Shown here in pieces: positions 52,427-63,437 of a stretch of 64,000 nt of DNA. The stretch is from positions 7,750,001 to 7,814,000 of the forward strand of contig JBHGNT010000021.1 of NCBI GenBank assembly GCA_043228905.1, given 5' to 3'. This DNA is from Azolla caroliniana (taxonomy: Eukaryota > Polypodiophyta). Made by a program: the position numbers and the translations under genes. The notes beneath the pieces were generated by a model. It was not told the origin of the DNA, made no database searches, and saw only the letters and a list, made by a program, of their open reading frames with translations. Positions within the stretch are counted from its first letter, which is position 1. Every line of letters starts with the position of its first letter.

Positions 52427-55400
52427 ATGGCATCAACATCCGGCTCGTCAGAAATGAGTCAACGAAAGTTCGATGGATCGAACTTCAACTTCTGGAAGGA
52501 GCAAATGCAGGACTATCTCATAGTCAAGGGGCAAATCGATCCCATCGAAAATGAAGAACCTCCAGAAGGATACAAACCAATTGAGTGGCAGAAGCTGGAC
52601 AGAATCGTCCGCGCCACGATTCGGATGCACCTATCGGAATCGGTATACTTTACGGTGCAATCGTGTACGACAGCATTCGAACTGTGGAAAACACTGTCGG
52701 ACACCTACGAAAAGAAGGTCGCTGCAACGAAGATGTTTCTGATCCGGCGCCTCTACAACTTGCGGATGAAAGAATCCGATTCGGTTCAAGCACACCTCAA
52801 TGAGTACGAAAGCATAAGCTCCCAAATCTCGTCACAGGGGACGGCAATCGAGGATGAACTCAGAGCAATGATACTCATGAGCAGCCTTCCCTCATCATGG
52901 GAAACTTTCGTCACAACCGTGTGCAACGCGTCAACCACGGCTGTTAAATACTCCGAAGTCACGAGCGCAATCCTGACCCAAGCAGCTCGGAGAAAGTCTT
53001 TCGCCAAAGACTCAACAGACGACGCTTACGTAGTACAAGGTTCGACAGACCGATCGAACATACGAGGAAGAGATTCCTCACGGTCGCCGAACAATCAGCG
53101 AAGACGGAGCCAGTCACGGGATAATTGAATCTGCAACTATTGCAAGAAACCCGGACACATCAAAGCCGACTGCCGTGCACTCAAGAACAAGAACGACAAG
53201 TCTCAGAGATTAGACAAGAAGAGTGGCCGGCATGAGGAGATCAATTACGTCAGCTTCTCAGCTGATGTGCTACCAAACGACCCGAATATACTATCAATCG
53301 AAAATCCAGTCGGATCAGAAGTTCTGCTCACGACTGAAGAATCGAGCACATGGCTCTTAGATTCGGGCGCGTCATTTCACGTGACTCCTCATCGATCCCA
53401 ATTTCGGCAATATACGATCCGTCACTCCGACTCAGTTCGAGTCGGTAACTCGCAACACTGTGACATCATTGGAATCGGCACAGTAGAGCTCAACTTTGCA
53501 GGTGGCTCTACACTTGTACTTCACAATGTCCGACATGTACCCGAGCTCTCAAGGCCATTGATCTCAGTCGGACAACTAGATGAAGACGGCATTCGTGCCG
53601 GTTTTTCTTCGGGAGGGTGGACACTCCACAGGGGGAACCTCCTGCTTGCTAGAGGACCCAAGATACACTCACTGTATCCGTTACATGTTACGCTCAGAGA
53701 GGGTAACCTGTTTTTGGTGGATATTCCTGTGTCTTCACTATGGCACAGAAGATTAGGACACCTCAGCAAGGCCGGCATTACGCATCTATCTAGAGCCGGA
53801 TACATCCCTAAACTCTCCTTCTCCGACCATCAATTCTGCGAGCATTGCCAGTATGGCAAACAAGCAGCCGCATCACACCCGACATCAGCACCAAGAGAAA
53901 CGAGACCTCTCGATTTGGTCCACTCGGACGTCTGTGGCCCAATGCCGCATCAGTCTCTCGGCGGTGCCTCTTACTTCGTCAGTTTTATTGACGATTCGAC
54001 TCGAAAGGTGTGGGCTTATCCAATTCGCACCAAAGATCGTGTCTTCTCGATCTTCTCCGATTGGCTCGCTATGGTAGAAAATCAAACCGACCGAAAACTG
54101 AAATGCTTTCGGACCGACAATGGGGGAGAGTTCAAATCAGAAGAATTCGTCAAATTCTGCCGACAACGCGGCATCCGACGTGAATTTACGACACCACACA
54201 GTCCGGAGCAAAACGGGATTGCCGAACGCATGAATCGGACAATCCAAGAACGGATAGTTTCCATGCTCCAACACTCCGGACTGTCAGATGGCTTCTGGGC
54301 AGAGGCTCTACTCACGACAGTACACATAATCAATATGTCGCCAAGCAGACCTCTAGGACTTCAAATTCCTCAGGAACTATGGATCGGCAGTAAGCCGAAT
54401 TACGACAAGCTGAGGATCTTCGGATGCGAGGCGTACGCCCTTATTCCGAAAGATGATCGCCGAAAACTTGCACCTCGGTCCAGGAAATGCATTTTCCTTG
54501 GATATGGATCCGACGGCGAAATGGGATACCGACTCTGGGATCCCGAACGCAGACAAATCGTCCGAAGTTCGGACATTGTGTTCAACGAGTCGGCTATGAA
54601 TCCATCAGTCAAAACACCGATTGAAGTCTGAAGGGTCACATTTTCCAATGTGCCGACCCTTCAAGAAGGCCCCGCTCTTAACACACGGTCAGCTTCACGG
54701 GTAGCTGAACCTTACACTACCGATTCGGACAACTCTGACTCGGCACAACAGCTTTCGGACCATCCGACCTCGATACCCGATGCGACCAGTCCAATCATAC
54801 CTCGACGATCCGAGAGACTGTCGCAACCTCCGGAGAGGTATTCTCCTGGAATTTTCTTCACCAACGCCGGCGAACCGACGTCTTACGAAGAAGCATCGAC
54901 ATCTGTCGATTCCGCCACCTGGCATCTGGCGATGGAGTCGGAAATGCACTCCATTCGGGCAAACAAGACTTGGGATCTGGTCGAATTACCTAGGAACCGA
55001 CGTGCTCTTCCTTGCAAGTGGGTTTATCGACTAAAAGAGACGTCTGATTCGACCACCCCAAAGTACAAGGCCAGATTAGTTGCGAAGGGCTTCCGACAAG
55101 AATATGGCGTCGACTTCGACGAGATTTTTTCACCAGTGGTGAAAATGACAACCCTTCGTTTTCTACTCGGCGTAGTGGCAGCCGACAACTTGGAGCTGAT
55201 TCAGCTAGATGTCAAAACAGCCTTCCTCCATGGTGATCTTGAAGAGGAAATTTATATGGAGCAGCCAAAAGGCTTCGTGGCAACTGGCCAAGAACATCTA
55301 GTCTGCCGACTCAGGAAGAGTCTATACGGCCTCAAACAGGCACCGCGACAATGGTACAAGAAGTTCGACGACTTCATCCAATCGATCGGCTTCTCAAAAA

Positions 55401-56449
55401 GCGATGAGGACCATTGTCTTTTTACCAACACAACTCAAGATGGATCACCCATCTTCCTCATCATTTACGTGGACGACATGCTAATTTCTGGACGCCACGC
55501 GGGCGAACTTGCCGATCTCATTCGGCAACTGCGGTTGAAGTTTGCCATGAAGGACCTCGGTCCGGCACGACACATACTTGGCATGAAGATTAGTCGGCAT
55601 CGCGATCAACGACATCTTTTTTTGTCTCAGACAGACTATATCGGACGTGTCTTGGAACGCTTCAACATGCAATCAGCCAAATCTGCTTCAACCCCGCTCC
55701 CCATGAATCTTCGGCTCTCTCAGCGAGACTGCCCGACATCCGGTCCGGAGGGGGAAGATATGAAGTCGGTACCGTATGCACCGGCAGTCGGCTCCCTTAT
55801 GTACCTGATGGTCGCGACACGGCCTGATATTTCTCATGCCGTAGGAGTCGTTAGCAGATTTATGCACAATCCTGGCCGATCGCATTGGAACGCAGTCAAG
55901 CATGTGTTCAAATATCTGGCTGGCACAAAAGACCACGGCATTCTTTTCGGTCCGAACTCAACTACAGGCGTAGTCGGTTACACCGACTCGGACTTCGCCA
56001 GTTGTATAGACAGTCGGAAATCAACAACTGGATACTGCTTCAAATTCGGCAATGGAGCAATTTCGTGGAAGTCGAAACTTCAGGAGTGCACAGCGACCTC
56101 AACGACCGAAGCAGAATATGTAGCTGCGTCCGACGCTGCAAAAGAAGCTTTGTGGCTCGGCCGGCTGGCGCACACGTTTCGACAAGTCGACCATGACTCG
56201 GCCCCAGTTGTCTATAGCGACAGTCAAGGTGCTGTTGCCTTGTCGAAAAATCCGGTTCACCACAACGCCTCCAAACATATCGACGTTCGATATCACTTCG
56301 TTCGGGACTGCGTCATTTCAGGGAAAATCGGTCTAGAGAAAATATCCACAACCGACAATGTCGCAGATGGAATGACCAAGTGTCTTTCGGCAGACCGCTT
56401 TCGGTCCCTTCGGCATCAGATGGGCGTAACGACAAACCAGTCCGGTTAG
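52427..56449 (+). pseudogene. Copia L gag-pol polyprotein, two nonsense codons
   Basis: A single frame of about 1340 codons from ATG 52427 to TAG 56447-56449, broken only by TGA at 53126-53128 and 54629-54631. Order is that of Ty1/copia: UBN2 gag (KFDGSNFNFWKEQMQDYL), CCHC (CNYCKKPGHIKADC, just after the first TGA), protease WLLDSGASFHVT, integrase (HRRLGHLSKAG, CEHCQYGKQ; HSDVCGPM, RTDNGGEF, PEQNGIAERMNRT), RT (KGFRQEYGVDFDEIFSPVV, TAFLHGDLEEEIYM, YVDDML), RNase H (TDSDFASCIDSRKSTTGY, STTEAEYVA, YSDSQGAVALSKNP, SKHIDVRYHFVRD). Both stops are TGA where CGA would fit, consistent with CpG deamination. All catalytic motifs remain. Confidence 0.92.
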
Positions 56450-56642
56450 AGCCAGACACATCGCAGGATGGTTTCCGACAACCGACATCAGTTCCTTAAT
56501 GATCGGCTTCAACTCTTCCGACCCGACCAGTTCGGTCTTCTGCCTTCGGACCCTGCCGACTCGAACAAAACTGATATGTCCGAGAACCTAGGTTTATACC
56601 TGTAATCTTAGATAACCCATGTATACGCCCATTACGGGGGAG
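56450..56642 (+). other. Copia L 3' UTR and polypurine tract
   Basis: Non-coding; ends in ACGGGGGAG next to the 3' LTR. Confidence 0.7.
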
Positions 56643-56950
56643 TGTCGAATACAAGTGTATAATGGACGTATTCACACTATCCCTTTGTATAGCTCAAGTT
56701 TGGGCCATTTGTGTAATTAGCATAAAGGGTAGTTGCCCTAAGTCGGTCACTATATATAGTGACCTTGTAACCTTTTTGTAAGGTTGGGTGTTGTATTATT
56801 TCTTCTATTGAATAGAAAGTCTTTTGTGCCTCACTCTCACTCTCTCTCTCTCTCTCTCTATGCAAGATCGTAGAAACTGTCATACGCAGGTACTCAGAAC
56901 AGAATCGAATGCTTCTTGATCTTCCGCATAGACGACCTTGATCTCCAACA
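56643..56950 (+). repeat. 3' LTR of L (308 bp)
   Basis: TGTCGAATAC ... CTCCAACA with TATATATAG near 56750 and a (CT)n tract near 56840. Confidence 0.92.
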
Positions 56951-56954
56951 TGGA

Positions 56955-57954
56955 TGTCGTGAAGATTTTCGGCAATAGTGTGAAAATCCTATAAAACGTA
57001 CGAAATCGAGTATGAATCACGTAGTACAATAATTGTGAAGATAACATTTTAAATAGATTTAATATCTAAGTACAAAATGATGGAGGTTTCGAATGCACTT
57101 TATTACACGAGAAACGGACAACTAAATGTCAAGATATGAGGGTATAAAGTTTGTAAAAGGAAAGGAGAAAATTGTGAGATATCCCACATAGGCACGACAA
57201 ATACAACTCTCATCATATATAAGGTGGAGCAAAAGATATTATCTTTGTGTCTATGTGTGGAGCATAGAGAGTTCAAGGTAACTTGAACTAAGAGTGGAGG
57301 TGGGCTAGCTACTCGTAAAGGGTTTTGGCCAACCAAAACCGGACCAGCGATGGAGCCGATGATTCGGCGACGGTGAGCCGACGGCATCCGGCACCGGTAT
57401 CTGACGACGGCATCCGCCCAACCGACGTCCGACGACGGCATCCGGCCAACCGGCGTCATAAATAAATAAATATATATACATATTTACATATACAAGGAGG
57501 GCGAGTAAGGATTCGATCCTTGCACCTCCAAGTTAGGAGTCAAATGGCTTACCATTAAGCCATGGTATTTAGTTGAAATTATATTTCTATCATTGTACTT
57601 TTACATGTAAATTCTCATACATGAGAGCTAAAATGAGTGACATGGTTAGCATGCACCACATGTAATACTTAAGCGCCAAATGGCAAACATGCAATTTATG
57701 CATGTCTTGTACCCTCACATGCATGAGAGCATCTATAAAAGAGGGAAGGGGGAGGAGAAAAAGGACGGTTTTTTTTATGAAAATTAAAAAGAAGAAATTC
57801 GTTATCAAATCAATCGTGTAATCTCATCTTCTCTCTTTCCCAATCTATCTTAAGTACTTTCTCGCCAAAGCTTGTATCGACTCTAAATCCTTCTGGTCCA
57901 GAACCCCGGCGGTTGCGCCTCACGATCCGCGCGTAGTGACGGATCTTCACGACA
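56955..57954 (+). repeat. 3' LTR of C (1000 bp)
   Basis: TGTCGTGAAG ... CTTCACGACA; differs from the 5' LTR mainly in the GC-rich minisatellite (57357-57455) and by keeping the complete tRNA-like module. Confidence 0.93.
57497..57563 (-). repeat. tRNA-Arg(CCU)-like module in LTR of C (antisense)
   Basis: A-box TGGCTTAATGG (complement of 57552-57562, 10 of 11 to consensus), a perfect GGCTTA/TAAGCC D-stem, an anticodon-like loop CTCCTAA, a variable loop and B-box GGATCGAATCC (complement of 57509-57519, 10 of 11), with T-stem AAGG/CCTT. Spacing 43 nt. No acceptor stem pairing, so it is a tRNA-derived body and not a working gene. Confidence 0.7.
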
Positions 57955-60492
57955 CCGTGGCTTGAATAAGGTTACAATCCGAAATAGGTATGCACTCCCC
58001 CTTATCTCAAGTCTTTTAAAGTGGATCAATGGTGCCAGGTTCTTCACGATGATCGACTTACGGGGAGCCTATAACCTCGTACGGATCCGACCAGGAGATG
58101 AATGGAAGACCGTGTTCCGCACCAGATATGGGCACTTCGAGTATACGGTCATGCCGTTCGGCCTCACTAATGCGCCAACAGTCTTCCAACACATGGCAAA
58201 TGATATTTTCCGAGATCTCTTGGATGTGTGTCTAATCATCTATTTGGATGATCTACTGGTTTACTCAAAGACCCAAGAAGAGCATGATTCTCATGTACTG
58301 TTAGTACTAAAACGACTTCGAGAACATGGTCTCTATGCAAAGCTGGAAAAATGTAGTTTCGGGTGCAACCAGGCGGAGTTTCTCAGCTATGTCATTTCCT
58401 CAGAAGGCATCTCCATGGACCCAGCTAAGGTCAAAATGGTGGTAGAATGGCAGTCTCCGCGTTTGGTGTGGGATGTGCAATGCTTTCTAGGCTTTGCCAA
58501 TTTTTATCGGAAGTTTATAAAGGATTACTCAAAGCTCATTTTGCCTCTTACACAACTTACTAGGAAGGGACAATCGTTCGTTTGGTCTGAAGAAGCGGAC
58601 ATGGCTTTTGAGAATCTTAAACAGGCATTTACATCGGCTCCGATTCTAGCTCAGGCTATAGTGGACTCTTTTATGCAATGGAGGCATTTTCTAGAGGGAT
58701 CTTCTCATCAAGTCATTGTATTCAGTGATCACAAAAACCTCACCTATTTTCAAGACGCTCGTGTGTTAAATCGACATCAAGCTCGGTGGGCCCATTTTCT
58801 CACGCGTTTCGACTTCAAGATTACATATCGACCTGGGAAACATCAAGGGAAAGCAGATGCATTATCACGACGTTCGTACCTAGCACCGCGTCTTGGCGAG
58901 CCAGCTTTCGATAACCAAAAGCAAGTAATCTTGGGACCGGCACGACTACAAGCAACACAGGTCTTTGGCATGCCCATGGATTCCCACGTTATCAATATCA
59001 TACGTGCGGACCTGAAGACAGATGCTTTCACCCAAGCTATACTAGCACAAATTGATCCCTCTTGAGCGTTGTGTTCACAATTGCAACCACCAGGTACGGA
59101 CTATCGGCAATTCAAATACCATGATGGATTACTCTTCTTTAAAGAACTTTTGTATGTTCCTAATGGTTCTTGCCGCCTTCAAGTAGTACAAAATTGTGAT
59201 GTACAGCTGGACATTTTGGTAGTACTAAAACATTACATTTAGTACAACGATCATTCTGGTGGCCCCGTATGCGACAATTTGTCGAAGATTTTGTTCGGAC
59301 TTGTGACACATGCTGCAGAGCGAAAATGCCAAGGCATCATCCATATGGTTTATTAGAACCATTACCAATTCCAAGCAAGCCGTGGCAATCCATTGCTCTA
59401 GACTTCATCACAGATCTTCCAGTCTCTAAGGGGTTCAATGCGATTCTAACAGTGGTAGATCGATATATGAAGATGGCTCATTTTTTGCCATGTACTAAGG
59501 AAATCTCCAATGAAAACACTGCCAAAATTGTCATGCGTGAAGTATGTCGGCATCATGGACTTCCCGATAGTATCGTCAGTGATCGTGGACCCCAGTTCGT
59601 GTCAAAATTCTGGAAGCACCTTTTTAAAATGCTCAAGGTCACTTGTAACCTCTCCTCCGGCTACCACCCACAAATCGACGGCCAAGCCGAATGAACAAAT
59701 CAAACGCTGGAGCAGTACCTGCGGTGCTTTCTCAGCTATCATCAGGATGACTGGGCATATATTCTCCACTTCGCCGAATTTGCCTATAATAACTCTATCC
59801 ACGCATCGACTAAAGTTATGCCATTTTATGCTTTTACGGGATGTCACCCCTGGTGGTGTGTACTTGAAACCCTCAGAGGTGTTCACAAATCCTTGCGTGG
59901 AGGATCGTTTGGAGCGGTTACGCAAGATACAAGCGGATTTATCTACTCATCTCCAACAAGCTCAGCAAACACACAAGGTTTATGTGGATCGTCATCGACT
60001 CCCATCCAGTTTTAACATTGGAGATCGGGTATGGCTACTTCGATGACACATCAAGACTACTCGCCCATGCGAGAAGTTGGATTATCGGCGATTAGGTCCT
60101 TTCCGTATCATAGGAAAGATTAATGATGTCGCTTTTCGTCTCGATCTACCTCCACAACTTCGGATACATCCGGTGTTTCATAGTTCTCTCCTTGAACCCT
60201 ATCAAGAGAGCACCATCCCAGGACATATTACACAGCCTCCACCCCCGATCGAGCTTGAAGATGGACCTGAGTACGAGGTTGCCGCCATCCTTGATTCCAA
60301 GATTTTTCGCAACAAGCTCTACTATCTAGTCGATTGGCTAGGATATAGTCCCAGTGAGCGTACTTGGGAACTGATAGAGAATTTCACCAATGCTCGTGCT
60401 CTTCTTGAAGACTTCCATCATCAATATCCAGACAAACCGGGTCCTCAATCCAAAACGACTCGTTACACTCGTCGTTTTAAAGGGGGGGATAG
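57955..60492 (+). pseudogene. Q pol: RT to chromodomain, broken
   Basis: [31 protein letters not shown]. RNase H has lost about 55 codons, including the EADASDF catalytic block (APILAQ joined to AIVDSF). TGA at 59063, a small deletion in the HHCC region near 59195, then integrase (CDTCCRAK, LDFITDLPVSKG, SDRGPQF, DGQAE then TGA at 59692, losing part of the Glu block), a shift near 59870, and GPY/F plus chromodomain (60077-60505; YEVAAILDSKIFRNKLYYLVDWLGY) ending FHHQYPDKPGP. Confidence 0.88.
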
Positions 60493-60831
60493 TGTCATGA
60501 TATGACAAGACTCGAACCCATGACCTTATGCTACATGGGTCGAGCTCTTGATGTATATTCCAGATTTCTCTGGAACATTCTAGAAACTTCAAGAGTATTC
60601 CTTAGAACACTATAAAAGGAGGCACGAGGCATTATTTCGAACCAAATCGGTTCAACGCCAGTCTTAAGCCTCCTAGCTACTACTGTACATTCTCTTCACA
60701 TAATATATATATTTTCGTATCATCTCTCTCTCTCTCTCTCTCCCTCCCTCTCACTCACTCTTTCCTTCTCTCGAGAGTTCTCTACCTCTCTTAGTACTAA
60801 ATTCTTCTCTATCTTAGTACTGTTCCTGACA
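60493..60831 (+). repeat. 3' LTR of Q (339 bp)
   Basis: TGTCATGATATG ... CCTGACA. It lacks about 65 bp present in the 5' LTR, deleted between two TTGA copies, which removed the A-box half of the tRNA-like module. It keeps TATAAAAGG and AAATCGGTTCAA. Confidence 0.9.
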
Positions 60832-63373
60832 TTAACAAGGTGACGATCCGAAATGCCGGAATTGGTCCAAGTGTGGATGAATTTGTCGAAGCCTTCGCAG
60901 GAAGATCGATCTATTCCATTCGTGATCTCTACTCGGGCTATGATCAGTTTCAATTGGCTGTCGATAGTAGAGACATAACGACAATGAGGACGCCAATTGG
61001 GTTGGTAAAGATGTGCACCTTACCCCAAGGTACGACAAATTCCGTAGCCCATATGGTGAATGCCATGAATAAAGTGTTGAGGGATTGCATCCCTGATATC
61101 ACAATGGCCTTCTTAGATGACATTCCAATCAAAGGATGCTTGGTGGAAGAGAAAGATGAATCGAAGGATGAAGATGGTTGCCGAAGATTCGTCATAGATC
61201 ATATAAAGGATAACGAGAAGGTGTTGCAAAAGCTTGAGGATGCAAATCTCATGTTTTTGGGAGAGAAGTCTGCATTTGGTCAACCAGAAATATTGGTAGT
61301 AGGACACTTATGTGGGTCTTATGGCCGGAAGCCATCACCATCCAAGGTGAATGCTATTCAAGAGATGAAAGAAGAATGTGTGTCTCAAACAGAGGTGCGA
61401 AGATTCTATCACATATGGATTCCACACTATGCTCATGTCGCTAAACCATTGTATGGATTACTAAAGAAAAGGAAGAAGTTCGAATGGGAAGATGATCACA
61501 CCTACGCGGTTCAAAAGCTAAAGAAACTATTATTGGAAGCTTCGGCACTACGAAAAAGCCGACTACACCGAAGGTACCCCGATATATGTGACAGTGGATA
61601 CGAGCCCAACCGGAATTGGATGGGTGATAAACCAAGAAGACAAAGAAAAGAATCGGTATGCAATCCGATTCGGTGCAAAGGTCTTGACCGGAAGACAAAG
61701 AAAGTATGCCCAAGTAAAGAGAGAGCTATGGGGAATAGTATCTATGGTTAAAACCGATTGTGACTACCTTATCAAAACAGAAGTCATAATTGAAACTGAT
61801 TATCTACATATTCTCGGAATGATATCCGGTTGTGCTACACTGGATATTGTTAGGCTGCGATGGATTGCCTATATCAAGTCCCTCAACCCCGAGATTCGAC
61901 ATATAAATGGAAAGCATAATGTGGTGGCCGATATGTTGTCAAGGGCAAGGTATGAGGGTGAAGAAAATTTGCACTCCGACGAAGAGGATGTTGGCCTAAA
62001 ATTCTTTACGGTTTCTTGTGCTCGGGTGCTAGCAGTGTTTAAAGTAGAAGATTATGAGGGAGAATTCATCGAAATTTGCAAGTACTTAAGCTCTCTTACA
62101 AAGGATGAATCATGGTCAAAGGAATTCTACCGAATTAGGAAGAAGGCCTACAAGTTCTTCCTCAAAGAAGGACATCTATGGAAGTTTCCAAAGAAGAAGA
62201 ATGGAACTCCACTTCGAGTAGTGTGCAAGAAACAAGATCAACAAACACTAATTGCTGAATTTCATGATAGTGTGTGGGAAGGTCATCGAGGTATATGGGA
62301 AACTTTCGCAAAGCTCAAGGAGAAGTATTGGTGGTAGGGTGTGTACAAAGATGTAACAAGCTATGTTGAAACATGTGAGGAATGCCAAGTATACTCGAAT
62401 ATTCAACATGGGGATGAACTTCATTCGACATATCCATTATCAATGCATTATAAGTGGTTGGTAGAAATAGTGGTTATGCCGATGGGATTGGGGTAAATGA
62501 AGTATCTCATGCTAGCAAGAGAGGATCTCACCAACCAAGTAGAAGGATGGGCACTAAGGAATAAAACAACTTCAGCGGTTTGTAAGTTTCTCCTTGAAGA
62601 TGTTATTTGTCGATACGGATGTCTCGGCAAAATAGTAGCAGATACATGTAAATGAATCTAAAGAGTTCTTTTCAAGAATAGGCATCAAACTATCGCTCAC
62701 CATGGTATACAACCCGAACGCAAATGGGAAGGTGGAACGAGGAGATAGTCCGATTGTAAAAGCTCTAGCAAAGGCTTGCGACGACAAGATGGGGAATTGG
62801 CCATGATTACTACCTTATGCATTGTGGGCTAATAGAACTACACATAGCACGACTACAACATATATGCTAGCGAAACTCATATTAGGGCAAAAACCAATAA
62901 TGCCTATCGAGCAAAGTATTGCTTCATGGACATATTTTCCATGGCAAGATGAAATGAGTCGAGAAGATTTGCTAGCTATAAGGATTCAACAATTTGAACG
63001 AAGGCCTGAAGATGTCGAGTTGGCAATAGAATGGTTGCCCTAAGCTCGATTGAAGAACAAGGAGAATTTTGATAAAAAGCATCGTCTTCGACAAAGAAAA
63101 ATTGAAGAAGGAGATTGGGTTCTTGTCTATGATAGTAGTCTTGATAATCAATATAGCACTGCTCGAAAGTTTGCAAAATGATGGTTTGGTCCGTATATGG
63201 TTAAGAAAATTGGAAACAATGCAACCTATTTTTTAGCGGAGTTAGATGGAACTCAACTTGCCTTGCCAATTGTACGAAAGAGGATCAAGATCTTTAACAG
63301 AAGAGAGGGCCCAAATCTTGAGATCGAAGCTCTAGATGATGTAGCCTCGAACATCGAGGTTGAAAAAGAGTAA
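60832..63373 (+). pseudogene. B pol, RT palm to integrase (after Q)
   Basis: RT continues with NKVTIRNAGIGPSVDEF, YSGYDQFQLAVDSRDITTMRTP, LPQGTTNSVAHMVNAMN and the catalytic FLDD (Phe for Tyr). RNase H follows after a frameshift near 61555 (VDTSPTGIGWVINQ, KRELWGIV). Integrase shows HHCC remnants (FHDSVWEGHRG, CEECQVYS) and NPNANGKVERG. Stops at 62336, 62494 and 62804, a short deletion at 61405, and a deletion near 62645 removing the second catalytic Asp block. It ends at TAA 63371-63373. Confidence 0.82.
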
Positions 63374-63437
63374 TTAAAAGAGGAACCTCACCATAATTGG
63401 CACATACCGGTGGATATGTAGGCTTGGTCGGGCTTAA

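Larger units (their letters stand above)
51717..56950 (+). mobile_element. Copia element L with almost all of the 5' LTR missing
   Basis: TSD TGGAT at 51712-51716 and 56951-56955. The 3' LTR is 56643-56950 (308 bp, TGTCGAATAC ... TCCAACA). At the 5' side only the first 10 bp of the LTR (51717-51726) remain, directly joined to the primer site. The coding region is one frame with two TGA stops. Confidence 0.92.
44905..57954 (+). mobile_element. Element C: fungal-type Ty3/gypsy, near full length, split by L
   Basis: 5' LTR 44905-45901, primer site 45910-45927, gag-protease 45969-48167, pol in the -1 frame to 51643, hairpin and purine tract, 3' LTR 56955-57954. LTR ends are perfect 10-bp inverted repeats (TGTCGTGAAG / CTTCACGACA). 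TSD CCGT at 44901-44904 and 57955-57958. Copia L sits exactly at the purine tract / 3' LTR junction. It has three early stops and one short pol lesion. Confidence 0.93.
39735..60831 (+). mobile_element. Element Q: Tcn1-like chromovirus, split by D and C
   Basis: LTRs 39735-40147 and 60493-60831, TSD TTAAC (39730-39734, 60832-60836). Gag and protease parts 40243-40972, then D; protease-RT 44336-44900, then C; RT-RNase H-integrase-chromodomain 57955-60492. Several deletions and stops show that it is inactive. It is close to P. Confidence 0.93.

Noticed and set aside
57497-57563. A functional tRNA gene
   Set aside because: D-, anticodon- and T-arm features are present but the acceptor stem does not pair and the module sits inside an LTR.
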